Assembly: GCA_002382645.1 (NCBI GenBank)
Contig: DFYP01000150.1
Location: 1-36,920, forward strand
Source: Desulfovibrio sp. UBA4079
GTDB taxonomy: Bacteria > Desulfobacterota > Desulfovibrionia > Desulfovibrionales > Desulfovibrionaceae
Length of the DNA stretch: 36,920 nucleotides
Direction: 5' to 3'
Below, piece after piece: positions 15,990-24,973 of the stretch. The stretch's first letter is position 1; the number at the start of each line of letters is the position of its first letter. A program made the position numbers and the translations under genes. The notes under the pieces were generated by a model. That model did not search any database, was not told the DNA's origin, and saw only the letters and a program-made list of their open reading frames with translations.

Positions 15990-17540
15990 ATGAGCGTCAC
16001 GGGATCGATGTACACCGGCATCTCCGGGCTGCAGGCCCAGAGCGAGGCCATTTCCGTGGTGAGCAACAACCTGGCCAACTCCACGACCACGGCCTACAAG
16101 AGTTCCTCCATCACCTTCGAGGACGTCTTCTACAGCACCGTGAGCACGGGCGGCTCCGTCTCCCAGGTGGGCAACGGCGTCACCGTCTCGGCCGTCTACA
16201 CGGACTATTCCCAGGGTTCCTACGAGTCCACCAACTCGGCCACGGACGTGGCCCTCACCGGCAACGGCTTCTTCGTCGTGGAGGACCCGGTGACCGGCGA
16301 CACGTACTACACCCGCGACGGCAGCTTCAGTTTCGACAGCGAAGGCTATCTGGTGGACTCCAGCGGCAACCGCATCCAGGGCTGGGCCATGGAAGAGGGC
16401 TCCATCACCGGCGGACTCACGGACATCCTGCTGGAGGACTCCCAGTCCCCGCCCTCGGCCACCTCGGAAGTGACCATAATCATGAACCTGGACTCCGACG
16501 CCACGGACAACGCCTCGTCCAGCAGCTACACGTCCCTGTACAACGTCTATGACGGGACCCAGGAACCGCCCATCGACGACTCGGCGTACTCCTATTCCAC
16601 CACCCTCACCATCTACGACGAGAACGGCGAGGCCCACGACCTGACCGTCTATCTGGACTACGTCACCACCAACGACGACGGTTCCATCGTCTACGAATAC
16701 ATCATCTGCAGCGACGCCGACGACGACGAGCGCACGGTCAACTCCACCGACGTGGGCGAAACCAGCGCCGCGGGCCTGCTCATGGTCGGCACCATGACCT
16801 TCAGCACCTCGGGCAAGCTGAATTCCATGACCGCCTTCACCCTGGACGAGGACGCCGTGGCCTCCTCGGGTTCCGGACTCCTGGACGCCTCGAACTGGAC
16901 CCTGTCGGGTTTCGACGGCAGCGGCTATGTGGCTCTGGAGGCCAACTTCACGGGCTCGGACGAAAACCAGGTCATCGGCATCGACTTCGGCCTGTACAAC
17001 ACCGACGCGGATTCCGGCACGGGCTGGGACGACAACGGCATCACCTCCCTGGCCGACCTCAACGCCACGGTGTCGCCCGACGATCTGCCGGAATTCAACA
17101 CCATCCGGCTGGAGAGCAGCTACACCACGAGCTACAACTCCAGCTCGGCCACCTACACCCTGACCCAGGACGGCTACGCCTCGGGCACCCTCAGCGAGGT
17201 CTACTTCGACGACGAGGGCGTGCTCTGGGCCTCCTACACCAACGGGCAGAGCATCGCGCTGTACACCCTGGCCCTGGCCGACTTCGCCAACGACCAGGGG
17301 CTGGAGGCCATAGGCAGCAACCTCTACAAGGCCACGGCCGAGTCCGGGCAGGCCATGATCGGCACGGCCGGAACCGGGACCTTCGGCGACATCGCCTCCA
17401 GCTGCCTGGAGCAGTCCAACGTGGACACGGCCACCGAGCTGACCAACCTGATCATCCTGCAGGCCGCCTACCAGGCCAACAGCAAGGTCATCACCACGGC
17501 CAACACCCTGCTGCAGACCGCCATCAGCATGAAGAGCTAG
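15990..17540 (+). CDS. flgE: Flagellar hook protein FlgE
   Basis: A 516-residue hook subunit. The flagellar rod/hook N-terminal helix is clear (MYTGISGLQAQSEAISVVSNN, LANSTTTAYK). The C terminus has the conserved assembly helix (NVDTATELTNLIILQAAYQ, ending TANTLLQTAISMKS). The long middle holds FlgE D1/D2 domains rich in Asp, Ser and Thr (NGFFVVEDPVTGDTYYTRDG near residue 92 is typical). Two Cys occur (in IICSD and SSCLEQ), which is uncommon in axial proteins. AAGGAG precedes the ATG. It is the second structural gene of the operon; FlgK follows after 33 nt. Confidence 0.96.
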   Translation: MSVTGSMYTGISGLQAQSEAISVVSNNLANSTTTAYKSSSITFEDVFYSTVSTGGSVSQVGNGVTVSAVYTDYSQGSYESTNSATDVALTGNGFFVVEDPVTGDTYYTRDGSFSFDSEGYLVDSSGNRIQGWAMEEGSITGGLTDILLEDSQSPPSATSEVTIIMNLDSDATDNASSSSYTSLYNVYDGTQEPPIDDSAYSYSTTLTIYDENGEAHDLTVYLDYVTTNDDGSIVYEYIICSDADDDERTVNSTDVGETSAAGLLMVGTMTFSTSGKLNSMTAFTLDEDAVASSGSGLLDASNWTLSGFDGSGYVALEANFTGSDENQVIGIDFGLYNTDADSGTGWDDNGITSLADLNATVSPDDLPEFNTIRLESSYTTSYNSSSATYTLTQDGYASGTLSEVYFDDEGVLWASYTNGQSIALYTLALADFANDQGLEAIGSNLYKATAESGQAMIGTAGTGTFGDIASSCLEQSNVDTATELTNLIILQAAYQANSKVITTANTLLQTAISMKS

Positions 17541-17573
17541 GGACGACGGGAACGGTGACGGAGGGAGGCGGCC

Positions 17574-19604
17574 ATGATCAACACCATCTACAGCATAGCC
17601 CTGAGCGCGCTGCAGAACGCGCAGGTCTCCCTGACCAACGTGTCCAACAACGTCGCCAACGCGGACACCGAGGGCTACCAGCGCACCACGACCAACTACG
17701 CGACCAACTCCTCCATCACCGTCTACGGCCTCACCGTGGGCACAGGCGCCAGCGTCGAATCCATCACTTCGGCGTGGGACGAATACGTGGAGGCCCAGTA
17801 CCTGGACTCCTCCGCCGAGCTCAACCGCCAGAACGCCGCGCTGGGGTATGCCTCCCAGCTCGATTCCCTGCTCGACCAGGACGAGGATTCGGGCCTGGCC
17901 GTCACGCTGAACGCCTTCTGGGACGCCTGGAACGACCTGGCCACGGACCCCACCTCCACCTCGGCCCGCGAGGCGCTCCTGGGGGCTGCGGAAACCCTGG
18001 CCTACTCGATCAACGAAACCGCCGCGGAGCTGGAAACCATGGTCCAGACCATCGAGACGGAAATCGCCAGCGAGGTGGACGACGCCAACGGCCTCATCGA
18101 CTCCATTGCCGAGGCCAATGCCTACATCGCGGCCAATCCCGACGACACCCAGGCCATCTCGGACCGCGACCAGCTGATCCGGGACCTCAACGCACTCATC
18201 GGCGTGGACACCATCGAACAGAAGGACGGCACCGTCACCGTTCTCACCGAGGAGGGCTACACCCTGGTGGACGGGACCTCCGCCCACCACCTCGTCTACG
18301 CCGAGTCCCGGTCCACCGAGTCCCTGCTGCGCGACTCCACCTACGAGGGGGATATCCAGTACTCCGGCAGCTCCAGCGAGGAGATACTCATCGAGTTCGT
18401 CACCGAGGGCGCGGACGGCGCGGCCCAGTTCAAGGTCTCCCTGGACGGCGGCGAGACCTGGCTCACGGACGACGACGGCGACACCCTGCTGTACACCGCG
18501 GACGGAGAGGACAACTCCGTGGAGATCGAGGGGGTGACCATCTGGTTCGAGAGCACCTCGGGCGAGCACGCGGTGGGCGACCGCTACACCGTGGTGGCCA
18601 AGTCCGGCCTGTACTGGGAAAGCGGCGACGGTTCCCTGGTGAACATCACGCCCATGACCGACGCCAGCGGTGACGACGTGGCGGGCCGGACCTCGGGCGG
18701 GAGCCTGGCCGGGCTGTTCTTGGTGCGCGACGACGTGGTGGTTCCGACCCTGGATTCCCTGAACGACTTGGCCGAAGCCATGATCTGGGAAGTCAACTCC
18801 CTGCATTCCCAGGGAGCCGGCCCGGAGGCCAACACCTCTCTGGTGGGCACCTATTCCGTGGAGGACGCCACAACGGCGCTCTCCAACTGCGGCCTGACCT
18901 ACGGGGACGAGATCGTGGCCGGAAGCCTGGAGCTGGTCCTCTACGACGCCGACGGCAACGTCACCACCACGGGCATTGTCGACATCGACCCCTCGGATTC
19001 CCTGCAGGACGTGGTGGACGCCATCAACTCCAACGCGGCCCTGGGCGGCGGGCTCACCGCCTCCATCAACGCCGACGGCCAGCTCGTGCTGGACGCCGCG
19101 GACGACACGACCTTCGAGATCGTCTCGGACACCTCCAACATCCTGGCCGCCCTGGGGGTGAACACCTTCTTCGACGGCACGGACGCCGACACCATCTCCG
19201 TCTGCGACTCCGTAGCCGCGGACTCCTCAACCATCAACGCCGGCGTCCTGGGCGACGACTACCTGCTTGCCTCGGGCAACAACGACATCGCCTCGGACAT
19301 CGTCGCCCTCGCCGACACCAAGGTGCGCATCGGCAGCGGCGAGTCGGCCGCCACGTCCACCCTGGGCAACTACCTGGCCACCATGGTCTCCTCCATCGGC
19401 TCCGCGGCCAGTTCCTACGAAACCCTGGCGGAGACCGCCGAAGTCTGCGCCCAGTACTACTACGACGAGCAGGCCTCGACCTGCGAGGTGAACGTGGACG
19501 AGGAACTGGTGAACCTGACCAAGTACCAGCAAGCCTACCAGGCCGCGGCCAAGATGATCGAAGTGAGCAGAACGATGATGGAAACCGTGCTGGACCTGAT
19601 CTAG
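17574..19604 (+). CDS. flgK: Hook-associated protein 1, FlgK
   Basis: A 676-residue junction protein between hook and filament. The N-terminal axial signature is INTIYSIALSALQNAQVSLT with NVSNNVANADTEGYQRTT. The C terminus has the paired coil LTKYQQAYQAAAKMIEVSRTMM. Around residues 265-345 is an inserted module centred on VSLDGGETW that recurs in FlgL. A second extra segment around 440-560 resembles flagellin-type hook insertions. At least four Cys are present (SNCGL, SVCDS, EVCAQ, STCEV). GGAGG precedes the ATG. FlgL follows 15 nt downstream. Confidence 0.95.
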   Translation: MINTIYSIALSALQNAQVSLTNVSNNVANADTEGYQRTTTNYATNSSITVYGLTVGTGASVESITSAWDEYVEAQYLDSSAELNRQNAALGYASQLDSLLDQDEDSGLAVTLNAFWDAWNDLATDPTSTSAREALLGAAETLAYSINETAAELETMVQTIETEIASEVDDANGLIDSIAEANAYIAANPDDTQAISDRDQLIRDLNALIGVDTIEQKDGTVTVLTEEGYTLVDGTSAHHLVYAESRSTESLLRDSTYEGDIQYSGSSSEEILIEFVTEGADGAAQFKVSLDGGETWLTDDDGDTLLYTADGEDNSVEIEGVTIWFESTSGEHAVGDRYTVVAKSGLYWESGDGSLVNITPMTDASGDDVAGRTSGGSLAGLFLVRDDVVVPTLDSLNDLAEAMIWEVNSLHSQGAGPEANTSLVGTYSVEDATTALSNCGLTYGDEIVAGSLELVLYDADGNVTTTGIVDIDPSDSLQDVVDAINSNAALGGGLTASINADGQLVLDAADDTTFEIVSDTSNILAALGVNTFFDGTDADTISVCDSVAADSSTINAGVLGDDYLLASGNNDIASDIVALADTKVRIGSGESAATSTLGNYLATMVSSIGSAASSYETLAETAEVCAQYYYDEQASTCEVNVDEELVNLTKYQQAYQAAAKMIEVSRTMMETVLDLI

Positions 19605-19619
19605 CAGCTGGAGGCCCCC

Positions 19620-20813
19620 ATGCGCGTCAGCACCTCCCAGATATTCTCAGCCTCGCTGAGCCAGATCAACTCGGCGCTCTACGACGTGACCCGGTTGAAT
19701 CTCATGACCTCGAGCCAGAAGAAGATCAACACGCCGTCCGACGACCCCTCGGGCATGGCCGCGGTGATCAACCTGCGGGATTACTCCTCGGCGCTCAGCC
19801 GCTACACCGACAACTGCAGCACCGCCGGCAACTACCTCAGCGAGGCCGACTCGGTCCTGAGCCAGGCCAGCGAGGTCGTCACCTCCATCATGGAACTGGC
19901 CGAGCAGGGCTCCACGGAAACCTACACCACCGAAGAACTCCGGATGATGGCCGAGGAGATGGAAGGCTACCTGGAGAGCCTTATGGCCCTGGCGAACTCG
20001 ACTTTCGGCGATGACTACATCTTCGGGGGCGACGACACCGATTCCAGCGCCTTCACCATGGGCCTGGGCATCACCGTGACCGGCGACGGCCTGGCCAGCT
20101 CGGCGTCCTTCCTCTCGGTCAGCGGCTCCATCGACTCCGCCATCGCGGTCCGTTTCACCGAGGACGGCACGGTGGGCGCGGACGCGCTGGACTACGAGTA
20201 CTCCCTGGACGGGGGCGAGACCTGGACCGAGGGGGTCCTGGCCTCCGGCGCCTCGACCCTGGACCTGGGCGACTGCCAGGTGGAGCTGGTCTCCGGGATC
20301 ACGGTGAACGCCGCCAGCGACGACGAGGAGGGCACCGAATTCCTGGTGCGCGACGCCGTGTACTACGAGGGCAGCGGCGAAGCCATGTCCGTGACCGTCT
20401 CCGACGGGATCGACGTGGACATGACCAGCGTGGGCAGCGAGATATTCGGCGGCCTGGATTCCACGGGCACCGCCTATTCCGGCTCCAATCTCCTGGAGGC
20501 CGTGGCCTCCTGCCTGGCCTATATGGAAGCCGGCGACTACGAGGGCGTGGCCTCCTGCCTGGAGAGCCTCCGCGCGGGACAGGAGCAACTGCTTGCCGGG
20601 GCCTCCAGCGTGGGCGCCCGGGAAACCAAGGTGTCGACCATGGAAGAGAGCCTGGGCGTCATCTCGGAAGTCACCGACAACAGCATCAGCTCCCTGGAGG
20701 ACGCCGACGCCACGCAGATCCTCATCGAACTGGAACAGGCCAACTACATCTACGAGGCCGTGCTCTCCTCCACCTCGGACATCATGCAGATGAGTCTCCT
20801 GGATTATCTATAA
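19620..20813 (+). CDS. flgL: Hook-associated protein 3, FlgL
   Basis: A 397-residue protein related to flagellin that joins FlgK to the filament. It opens with MRVSTSQIFSASLSQIN and the KKINTPSDDPSGMAAVINL motif, and closes with the D0 helix ANYIYEAVLSSTSDIMQM. Residues about 165-255 hold a domain with YSLDGGETW like that in FlgK. Four Cys occur (DNCST, GDCQV, ASCLA, ASCLE). The last two lie in helices near the C-terminal core. GGAGG precedes the ATG; fliD begins 11 nt after the stop. Confidence 0.95.
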   Translation: MRVSTSQIFSASLSQINSALYDVTRLNLMTSSQKKINTPSDDPSGMAAVINLRDYSSALSRYTDNCSTAGNYLSEADSVLSQASEVVTSIMELAEQGSTETYTTEELRMMAEEMEGYLESLMALANSTFGDDYIFGGDDTDSSAFTMGLGITVTGDGLASSASFLSVSGSIDSAIAVRFTEDGTVGADALDYEYSLDGGETWTEGVLASGASTLDLGDCQVELVSGITVNAASDDEEGTEFLVRDAVYYEGSGEAMSVTVSDGIDVDMTSVGSEIFGGLDSTGTAYSGSNLLEAVASCLAYMEAGDYEGVASCLESLRAGQEQLLAGASSVGARETKVSTMEESLGVISEVTDNSISSLEDADATQILIELEQANYIYEAVLSSTSDIMQMSLLDYL

Positions 20814-20824
20814 GGAGGACCGCC

Positions 20825-22594
20825 ATGTCCTACGTCTCCTCTCTTTCCAGCGACGTAACGACCTACACGTCCATCTCCACTTCCGGGGCCATCACCTTCT
20901 CCGGCCTGGGCAACGGCACGGACTTCAGCGAGATCATCGACGCCACCGTGGAGGCCGAGAGCTACAAGCTCGACTCCTACGAGGAGGACCAGGAGGAGAA
21001 GGAGGCCATCGTCGAGATCCTGGAGAGCCTGAGCGATCTGCTGGACGATCTCAACAGCACCCTGGAAGAGCTGGACGAGATCGACGAGTTCCTGGCCATG
21101 AGCACCACCACCGAGGACGCCTTCAGCGCCGAGGCCGACGGCGACGCCACCCCGGGCACCCACACCATCATCGTGGACCAGCTGGCCCAGGCCGACGTCT
21201 GGGTGGACACGGCCTACGGCTTCTCCTCGGAGGACGCGGTGGTGGCCTCCTCGGCCACGGCCTTCTCCTTCACCTACGCCGGGACGAGCATCACCCTGGA
21301 CATCGCCGCGGGCACCACCATCGAGGGCCTGGTCTCGGCCATCAACACCTCCTCGGCCACCACCGGCAAGGTCACGGCCAGCCTGGTCTACGACGGCGAG
21401 TCCTACTACTTCACCCTGAGCGGGGACGACACCGGCGCGGACAACGCCATCTCCATCAAGGACTCCGGCACCCTGACCGGCCTGTCGGTGTCCAACTTCA
21501 CCAACACCATGACCGCCCAGGACTGCCTGTTCAAGGTGGACGGCTTCCCCTCCGGGGCCGACGACTGGATCGCCCGCGACACCAACGTGGTCGACGACGT
21601 GATCAGCGGCGTGACCCTGACCTTCACGGACACCACGGACAGCGACGGGGAGACCCTGACCGTCAACTACGACACCGATGCCCTGAAGGAGAACATCGAG
21701 ACCTTTCTCTCCGAGGTCAACCAGATCATCCTCGAGATCCAGACCATCACCGGCCGGCTGAACCAGAACTACGAAAACGGGGACGCCGTGGACACGGACA
21801 CCGACGACGAGGAAGACGAGGAAGACGAGGACATCACCATCAACAGCTCCACGCTGGACCTGATGTACAACCAGATCAAGAGCATCCTCTCCACCTCGGG
21901 CCTCGGGTTCAGCGCCTACGACGCGGACGCCGACTCCGGGGACCTGTTCAGCACCCTGTCCCAGCTGGGCATCTACACGGACACGGAGGAGGGCTCCGAC
22001 ACCTTCGGCCAGCTCCAGCTCGACGAGGACACCCTGGACGAGGCCCTGGACGAGGATCCTGCGGGGGTGGCCGCCCTGTTCTCGGTCAACGACGTGGCGG
22101 AATCGGACAGCGATTCCCTGCAGGTCATCTCCCTGATCAATACGGTGACCGAGCCCGGCGAGTATGATGTGCGCTACACGGTGGAGAACGGCGTGCTCAC
22201 CTCGGCCACCATCAACGGCGAGGAGGCCCAGGTCAGCGGCTGGACCATCCTGGGAACCGACGACGACTCCACCGGCCTGTACCTCCAGGTCGTGGACCAG
22301 ACCGATGGGGATCATTCCGGCAGCGTGCGCGTGAAGCAGGGCAAGATCGCCGAGCTCTCCGAGGCCATCTCCGCGATGACCGCGGACGAGACCGGCACCC
22401 TGGCCATCCTCATCGACAGCTACGAGCAGGGCATCGACGACCTCGAGGACAGGATCTACAGCGAGACCGCGCGGCTGGACGCCCTGGAGACCTACCTGAC
22501 CTCGAAGTACGCCACCCTGGACGAGACCCTCTCCTACTACACCAACCTGGAGAGCACGTTGAGCAGTCTCGTGGAGTCGCTGTCCAGCGATTGA
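20825..22594 (+). CDS. fliD: Flagellar filament cap FliD (hook-associated protein 2)
   Basis: A 589-residue cap that promotes flagellin polymerisation at the filament tip. It has the FliD N-terminal pattern (ITFSGLGNGTDFSEIIDATVEAE) and the C-terminal coiled region (IDSYEQGIDDLEDRIYSE, then LESTLSSLVESL). An acidic stretch near residues 322-335 (DTDDEEDEEDEDIT) interrupts the middle domains and is unusual. AAGGAGG lies directly upstream. It is the last gene of the sigma-flgD-flgE-flgK-flgL-fliD operon. No fliS, fliW, csrA or flgM is found here, although they often accompany these genes. Confidence 0.95.
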   Translation: MSYVSSLSSDVTTYTSISTSGAITFSGLGNGTDFSEIIDATVEAESYKLDSYEEDQEEKEAIVEILESLSDLLDDLNSTLEELDEIDEFLAMSTTTEDAFSAEADGDATPGTHTIIVDQLAQADVWVDTAYGFSSEDAVVASSATAFSFTYAGTSITLDIAAGTTIEGLVSAINTSSATTGKVTASLVYDGESYYFTLSGDDTGADNAISIKDSGTLTGLSVSNFTNTMTAQDCLFKVDGFPSGADDWIARDTNVVDDVISGVTLTFTDTTDSDGETLTVNYDTDALKENIETFLSEVNQIILEIQTITGRLNQNYENGDAVDTDTDDEEDEEDEDITINSSTLDLMYNQIKSILSTSGLGFSAYDADADSGDLFSTLSQLGIYTDTEEGSDTFGQLQLDEDTLDEALDEDPAGVAALFSVNDVAESDSDSLQVISLINTVTEPGEYDVRYTVENGVLTSATINGEEAQVSGWTILGTDDDSTGLYLQVVDQTDGDHSGSVRVKQGKIAELSEAISAMTADETGTLAILIDSYEQGIDDLEDRIYSETARLDALETYLTSKYATLDETLSYYTNLESTLSSLVESLSSD

Positions 22595-22631
22595 TGCCGC
22601 TCCCGGCCCGCGCGGACCCCCGAAAAACAAG

Positions 22632-22660
22632 GCCCCGGACAGGCGGGGCCTGTCCGGGGC
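22632..22660 (-). terminator. Terminator between fliD and the TauE-like gene
   Basis: A perfect 13-bp stem (22632-22644 with 22648-22660) with a 3-nt loop. On the minus strand it is followed by CTTGTTTTT, so it best serves the leftward transporter operon. On the plus strand no T-run follows, but the hairpin could still help end the fliD transcript. Confidence 0.85.
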
Positions 22661-22683
22661 GGAAGCGAGGGAGATGGCTGTTT

Positions 22684-23739
22684 CTAGGCCTTGGCGTAGG
22701 CTGCGGCCTCGGCCCGGCGGGCCTTCCACATGGCCCCCAGGATGATCACCGAACCCACCAGCAGGGCCAGGCACATGAAAGCGAAGCTGACGTTGCTCAT
22801 GATGCCGAGCGAACCCTCGGAGACATCCATGAGGCCCAGCTGCACCAGGTACTGGGGCACGGCGATGGCCCGGCTCACGGCCACGATGAGCATGATCGTG
22901 GCCATGACGGCCTTGATCATGTTCTCGCGCACGTAGGTGGTGCCGATGGCGCCGAGCTGCACGCCCAGGAGCGAGCCGGCCAGGATGATGAGCACCAGGC
23001 GGATGTCCACCATGCCATGCAGGGCCCAGTTGACCGAGCCGCCCAGGCCCATGGCGAAGGCCACCACCAGCTCGGAGGCCGAGGCCACCAGGCTGGAGGC
23101 GCCGATGACGTAGATCATGCCGGGCACGCCGATGAACCCGCCCACGGCGATGGTCGCGGCCAGCAGGCCGGTGGCCAGGCCGACGGGCACGGTGAACCAC
23201 AGGGAGATGCGCAGCCCCGAAACCTTGAAGGTGATCATGGGCCAGAGTTCGATCTTCTGGAGCCGCTTGGCCAGGTTGCTGGTCTTCTCTTCCCCGCCGC
23301 AGCGGCTGCACTTCACGGCGTCCATCATGACGTAGCCGCCCACGATGACCAGCACGGCCACGAAGGACAGGCTCACGTAGAGGTTCGACCCGGCCTGGCC
23401 CCAGCGGCCGAGGACGGCCTGCTGGATCATGATGCCGAGCTGCACGCCGACCCCGGCCGAGGCGGCCATGATCAGGCCCAGCTTGATGTCCACCTGGCCG
23501 TAGCGGAAGCGCTTGATGGCGCCCACCAGGGCCTTGGGGAACTTGTGGCACATGTTGCTGGCCACGGCCACGGTGCCGGGCACGCCCAGGCTCATCATGC
23601 CCGGGGTCAGCACGAAGGCGCCGCCCGATCCGATGAAGCCGCTGACCAGGCCTCCGATGAAGCCCACGATGAACAAGAAGCCCACCGCCTGGAAGTTCAG
23701 CTCGATGAACTTACTGGAATCAAGAAGCAAGGTTTCCAT
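22684..23739 (-). CDS. TauE/SafE-family anion exporter
   Basis: A 351-residue membrane protein with about eight hydrophobic helices and the family repeats GGLVSGFIGSGGAF near the N terminus and AATIAVGGFIGVPGMIYVIG in the second half. TauE/SafE proteins move sulfite, sulfoacetate or related anions; the substrate here is not determined. A central cytoplasmic loop carries a CxxC pair (Cys144/Cys147, KCSRCGGEEK) that could bind metal or respond to redox state. AGAGGAC lies 7 nt before the ATG at 23739. It is the last gene of the leftward operon whose promoter looks sigma54-dependent. Confidence 0.87.
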   Translation of the reverse strand: METLLLDSSKFIELNFQAVGFLFIVGFIGGLVSGFIGSGGAFVLTPGMMSLGVPGTVAVASNMCHKFPKALVGAIKRFRYGQVDIKLGLIMAASAGVGVQLGIMIQQAVLGRWGQAGSNLYVSLSFVAVLVIVGGYVMMDAVKCSRCGGEEKTSNLAKRLQKIELWPMITFKVSGLRISLWFTVPVGLATGLLAATIAVGGFIGVPGMIYVIGASSLVASASELVVAFAMGLGGSVNWALHGMVDIRLVLIILAGSLLGVQLGAIGTTYVRENMIKAVMATIMLIVAVSRAIAVPQYLVQLGLMDVSEGSLGIMSNVSFAFMCLALLVGSVIILGAMWKARRAEAAAYAKA

Positions 23740-23760
23740 GGTGCTGTCCTCTTTCCGGCG

Positions 23761-24051
23761 TTAGGCGTTGAGGGTGGCGCGGGGCTGCGGACGGACCTCG
23801 GGGCGCTTCGTGGCGCGGGCGCGGCTGGCTTCGATGCCCAGACAGGTCCAGAGGTTCGAGGCGAATGCGCCGTGGGCATAGGAGAACGCGAAGACCGTGG
23901 CGATGGGGCCGGCGGCCCAGAAGGAGCCGCGCGAGAACAGCGCGGTCAGCGTGTCGCCGTATGAGAACGCCGCCGCATACAGGGCGACGGAAAACAGGCC
24001 GAATACGATGGTCTTGAGGATGGGCTTCTTGCCCCCGGACGACTGTGCCAT
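23761..24051 (-). CDS. Small membrane protein of unknown function, 96 residues
   Basis: No family recognised. The protein has a short basic N terminus, two hydrophobic helices (about 12-30 and 45-65) and a basic, Pro-containing tail. GGAGG lies 6 nt before the ATG at 24051. Its stop is 21 nt before the TauE-like gene and about 54 nt after the stress-protein-like gene, so it sits inside one operon. Adjacency suggests an accessory role with the TauE/SafE transporter. I see no catalytic motif. Confidence 0.75.
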   Translation of the reverse strand: MAQSSGGKKPILKTIVFGLFSVALYAAAFSYGDTLTALFSRGSFWAAGPIATVFAFSYAHGAFASNLWTCLGIEASRARATKRPEVRPQPRATLNA

Positions 24052-24105
24052 GTGGAACCTCCAGTTGGATGTGTCTTCCGCCCCTTCGAGGCGGATCGGT
24101 TTCTC

Positions 24106-24663
24106 TCAATCCACGGTGAACAGGGCCGAAGGAGCCCGGCCTTCCAGCCGCGCCCCCTCCCCCGGATCGCTCAGAATCAACTCCACGCGGTGCAGGTCGC
24201 GGCACAGGCCCTCGACCTCGGCCAGGGTGTCGCCGAAGCGCACCACGTGTCCGGCCTCCAGGCCCCGGTCCGCGGCCAGAAGCAGCCAGGGACGGGCCTC
24301 TTCGCCGGCGCGGCGGACAAAGCTCTCGCGCAGGTAGGCGTCCATCTGGGAGCCTCCGGCGCGGGAACCCGTGCCCACGTTCAGGAAGACCAGGCCGTAG
24401 CCCAGACGCTGGGCCAGCCCCAAGGCGTATTCCGCCAGACGCGGCGAAAAGGACGGGCCATGCCCGAGCACGAGGATGCGCTTGCGGCCTGAACCGGCCC
24501 GGCGGATCACTCCGCCGGCCAGGGCCTGCTCACCGGCCTCGGCCAGGGCCAGAGCCTCGGCGTAGTCGTCCAGCAGTTCGCGGCCGGAGCCGCCCTGCCG
24601 GACCCGGATGCCCCTGGGCCGGGAGATCCCGGCCCAGATGCGCCTGGCGAAATCCTTGGGCAT
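24106..24663 (-). CDS. Universal stress protein-like (UspA-fold) protein
   Basis: A 185-residue soluble protein. Residues about 60-110 read like the first beta-alpha-beta of a UspA fold (RKRILVLGHGPSFSPRLAEY, then QRLGYGLVFLNVG), followed by a second alpha/beta segment ending in LILSDPGEGA. The basic N-terminal 55 residues are extra. The ATP-binding G-2x-G-9x-G pattern of classical Usp proteins is not clear, so it may not bind ATP. GGAG lies 5 nt before the ATG at 24663, overlapping the end of the 57-residue gene. Its place in an operon with a putative sigma54 promoter fits a stress role. The family call is moderate. Confidence 0.7.
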   Translation of the reverse strand: MPKDFARRIWAGISRPRGIRVRQGGSGRELLDDYAEALALAEAGEQALAGGVIRRAGSGRKRILVLGHGPSFSPRLAEYALGLAQRLGYGLVFLNVGTGSRAGGSQMDAYLRESFVRRAGEEARPWLLLAADRGLEAGHVVRFGDTLAEVEGLCRDLHRVELILSDPGEGARLEGRAPSALFTVD

Positions 24664-24667
24664 GGAG

Positions 24668-24841
24668 TTACTCCGCCCTCAGGCTGGCGCGGGGCCGCTT
24701 GTCCTTGCGGGTCTCTTCCTTGCGGTCGGCCTGCTTGGTCTCAGCGCTCTTGGCCAGCTGCACGGCCTCTTCCTTGCTGCCGCGCTCGGCGAAAGCCACA
24801 GCCGCGTACACGTCTTCAACCTGCTGTCTGATGGTCGCCAT
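24668..24841 (-). CDS. Small hydrophilic protein, 57 residues, first gene of sigma54 operon
   Basis: An ORF of 57 codons, read by translating the minus strand from the ATG at 24841. It starts MATIRQQVEDVYAAVAFAE and ends in a very charged tail rich in Lys, Arg and Glu. GGGAG lies 8 nt upstream. The TAA at 24668-24670 is 4 nt from the ATG of the stress-protein-like gene, and the predicted sigma54 start point lies about 30 nt upstream. It has no hydrophobic segment and no recognised family. The first 30 residues look like an amphipathic helix. The tight spacing and ribosome site support a real gene. Confidence 0.75.
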   Translation of the reverse strand: MATIRQQVEDVYAAVAFAERGSKEEAVQLAKSAETKQADRKEETRKDKRPRASLRAE

Positions 24842-24881
24842 ACCGATTCTCCCGGTTTGATTGTTGCAATCGGCAGAGCCA

Positions 24882-24898
24882 TAACAAACATCGTGCCA
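24882..24898 (-). promoter_or_regulatory. Sigma54 (-24/-12) promoter of the leftward operon
   Basis: On the minus strand the sequence is TGGCACGATGTTTGTTA. The -24 half (TGGCACG, 24898-24892) is a full consensus match. GG to the -12 position is exactly 10 nt, and the -12 half is TTTGT instead of TTGC (one deviation in the key GC). The start of transcription would fall near 24,873, giving a leader of about 30 nt before the 57-residue gene. A sigma54-dependent activator is encoded in the divergent operon. Confidence 0.65.
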
Positions 24899-24973
24899 GT
24901 CGGATTTTTTGTTTTAACTTACTTATTTAATTGTATAAATTTTAAAAAAGGACTGACCCGTGGGCCGCGGGCT

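Noticed and set aside
15216..18806. Very long open reading frame of almost 1,200 codons on the minus strand opposite flgD-flgE-flgK
   Set aside because: It mirrors GC-rich codon usage of the flagellar genes, has biased Gly/Val/His composition and matches no family; the plus-strand genes have clear signatures and ribosome sites.
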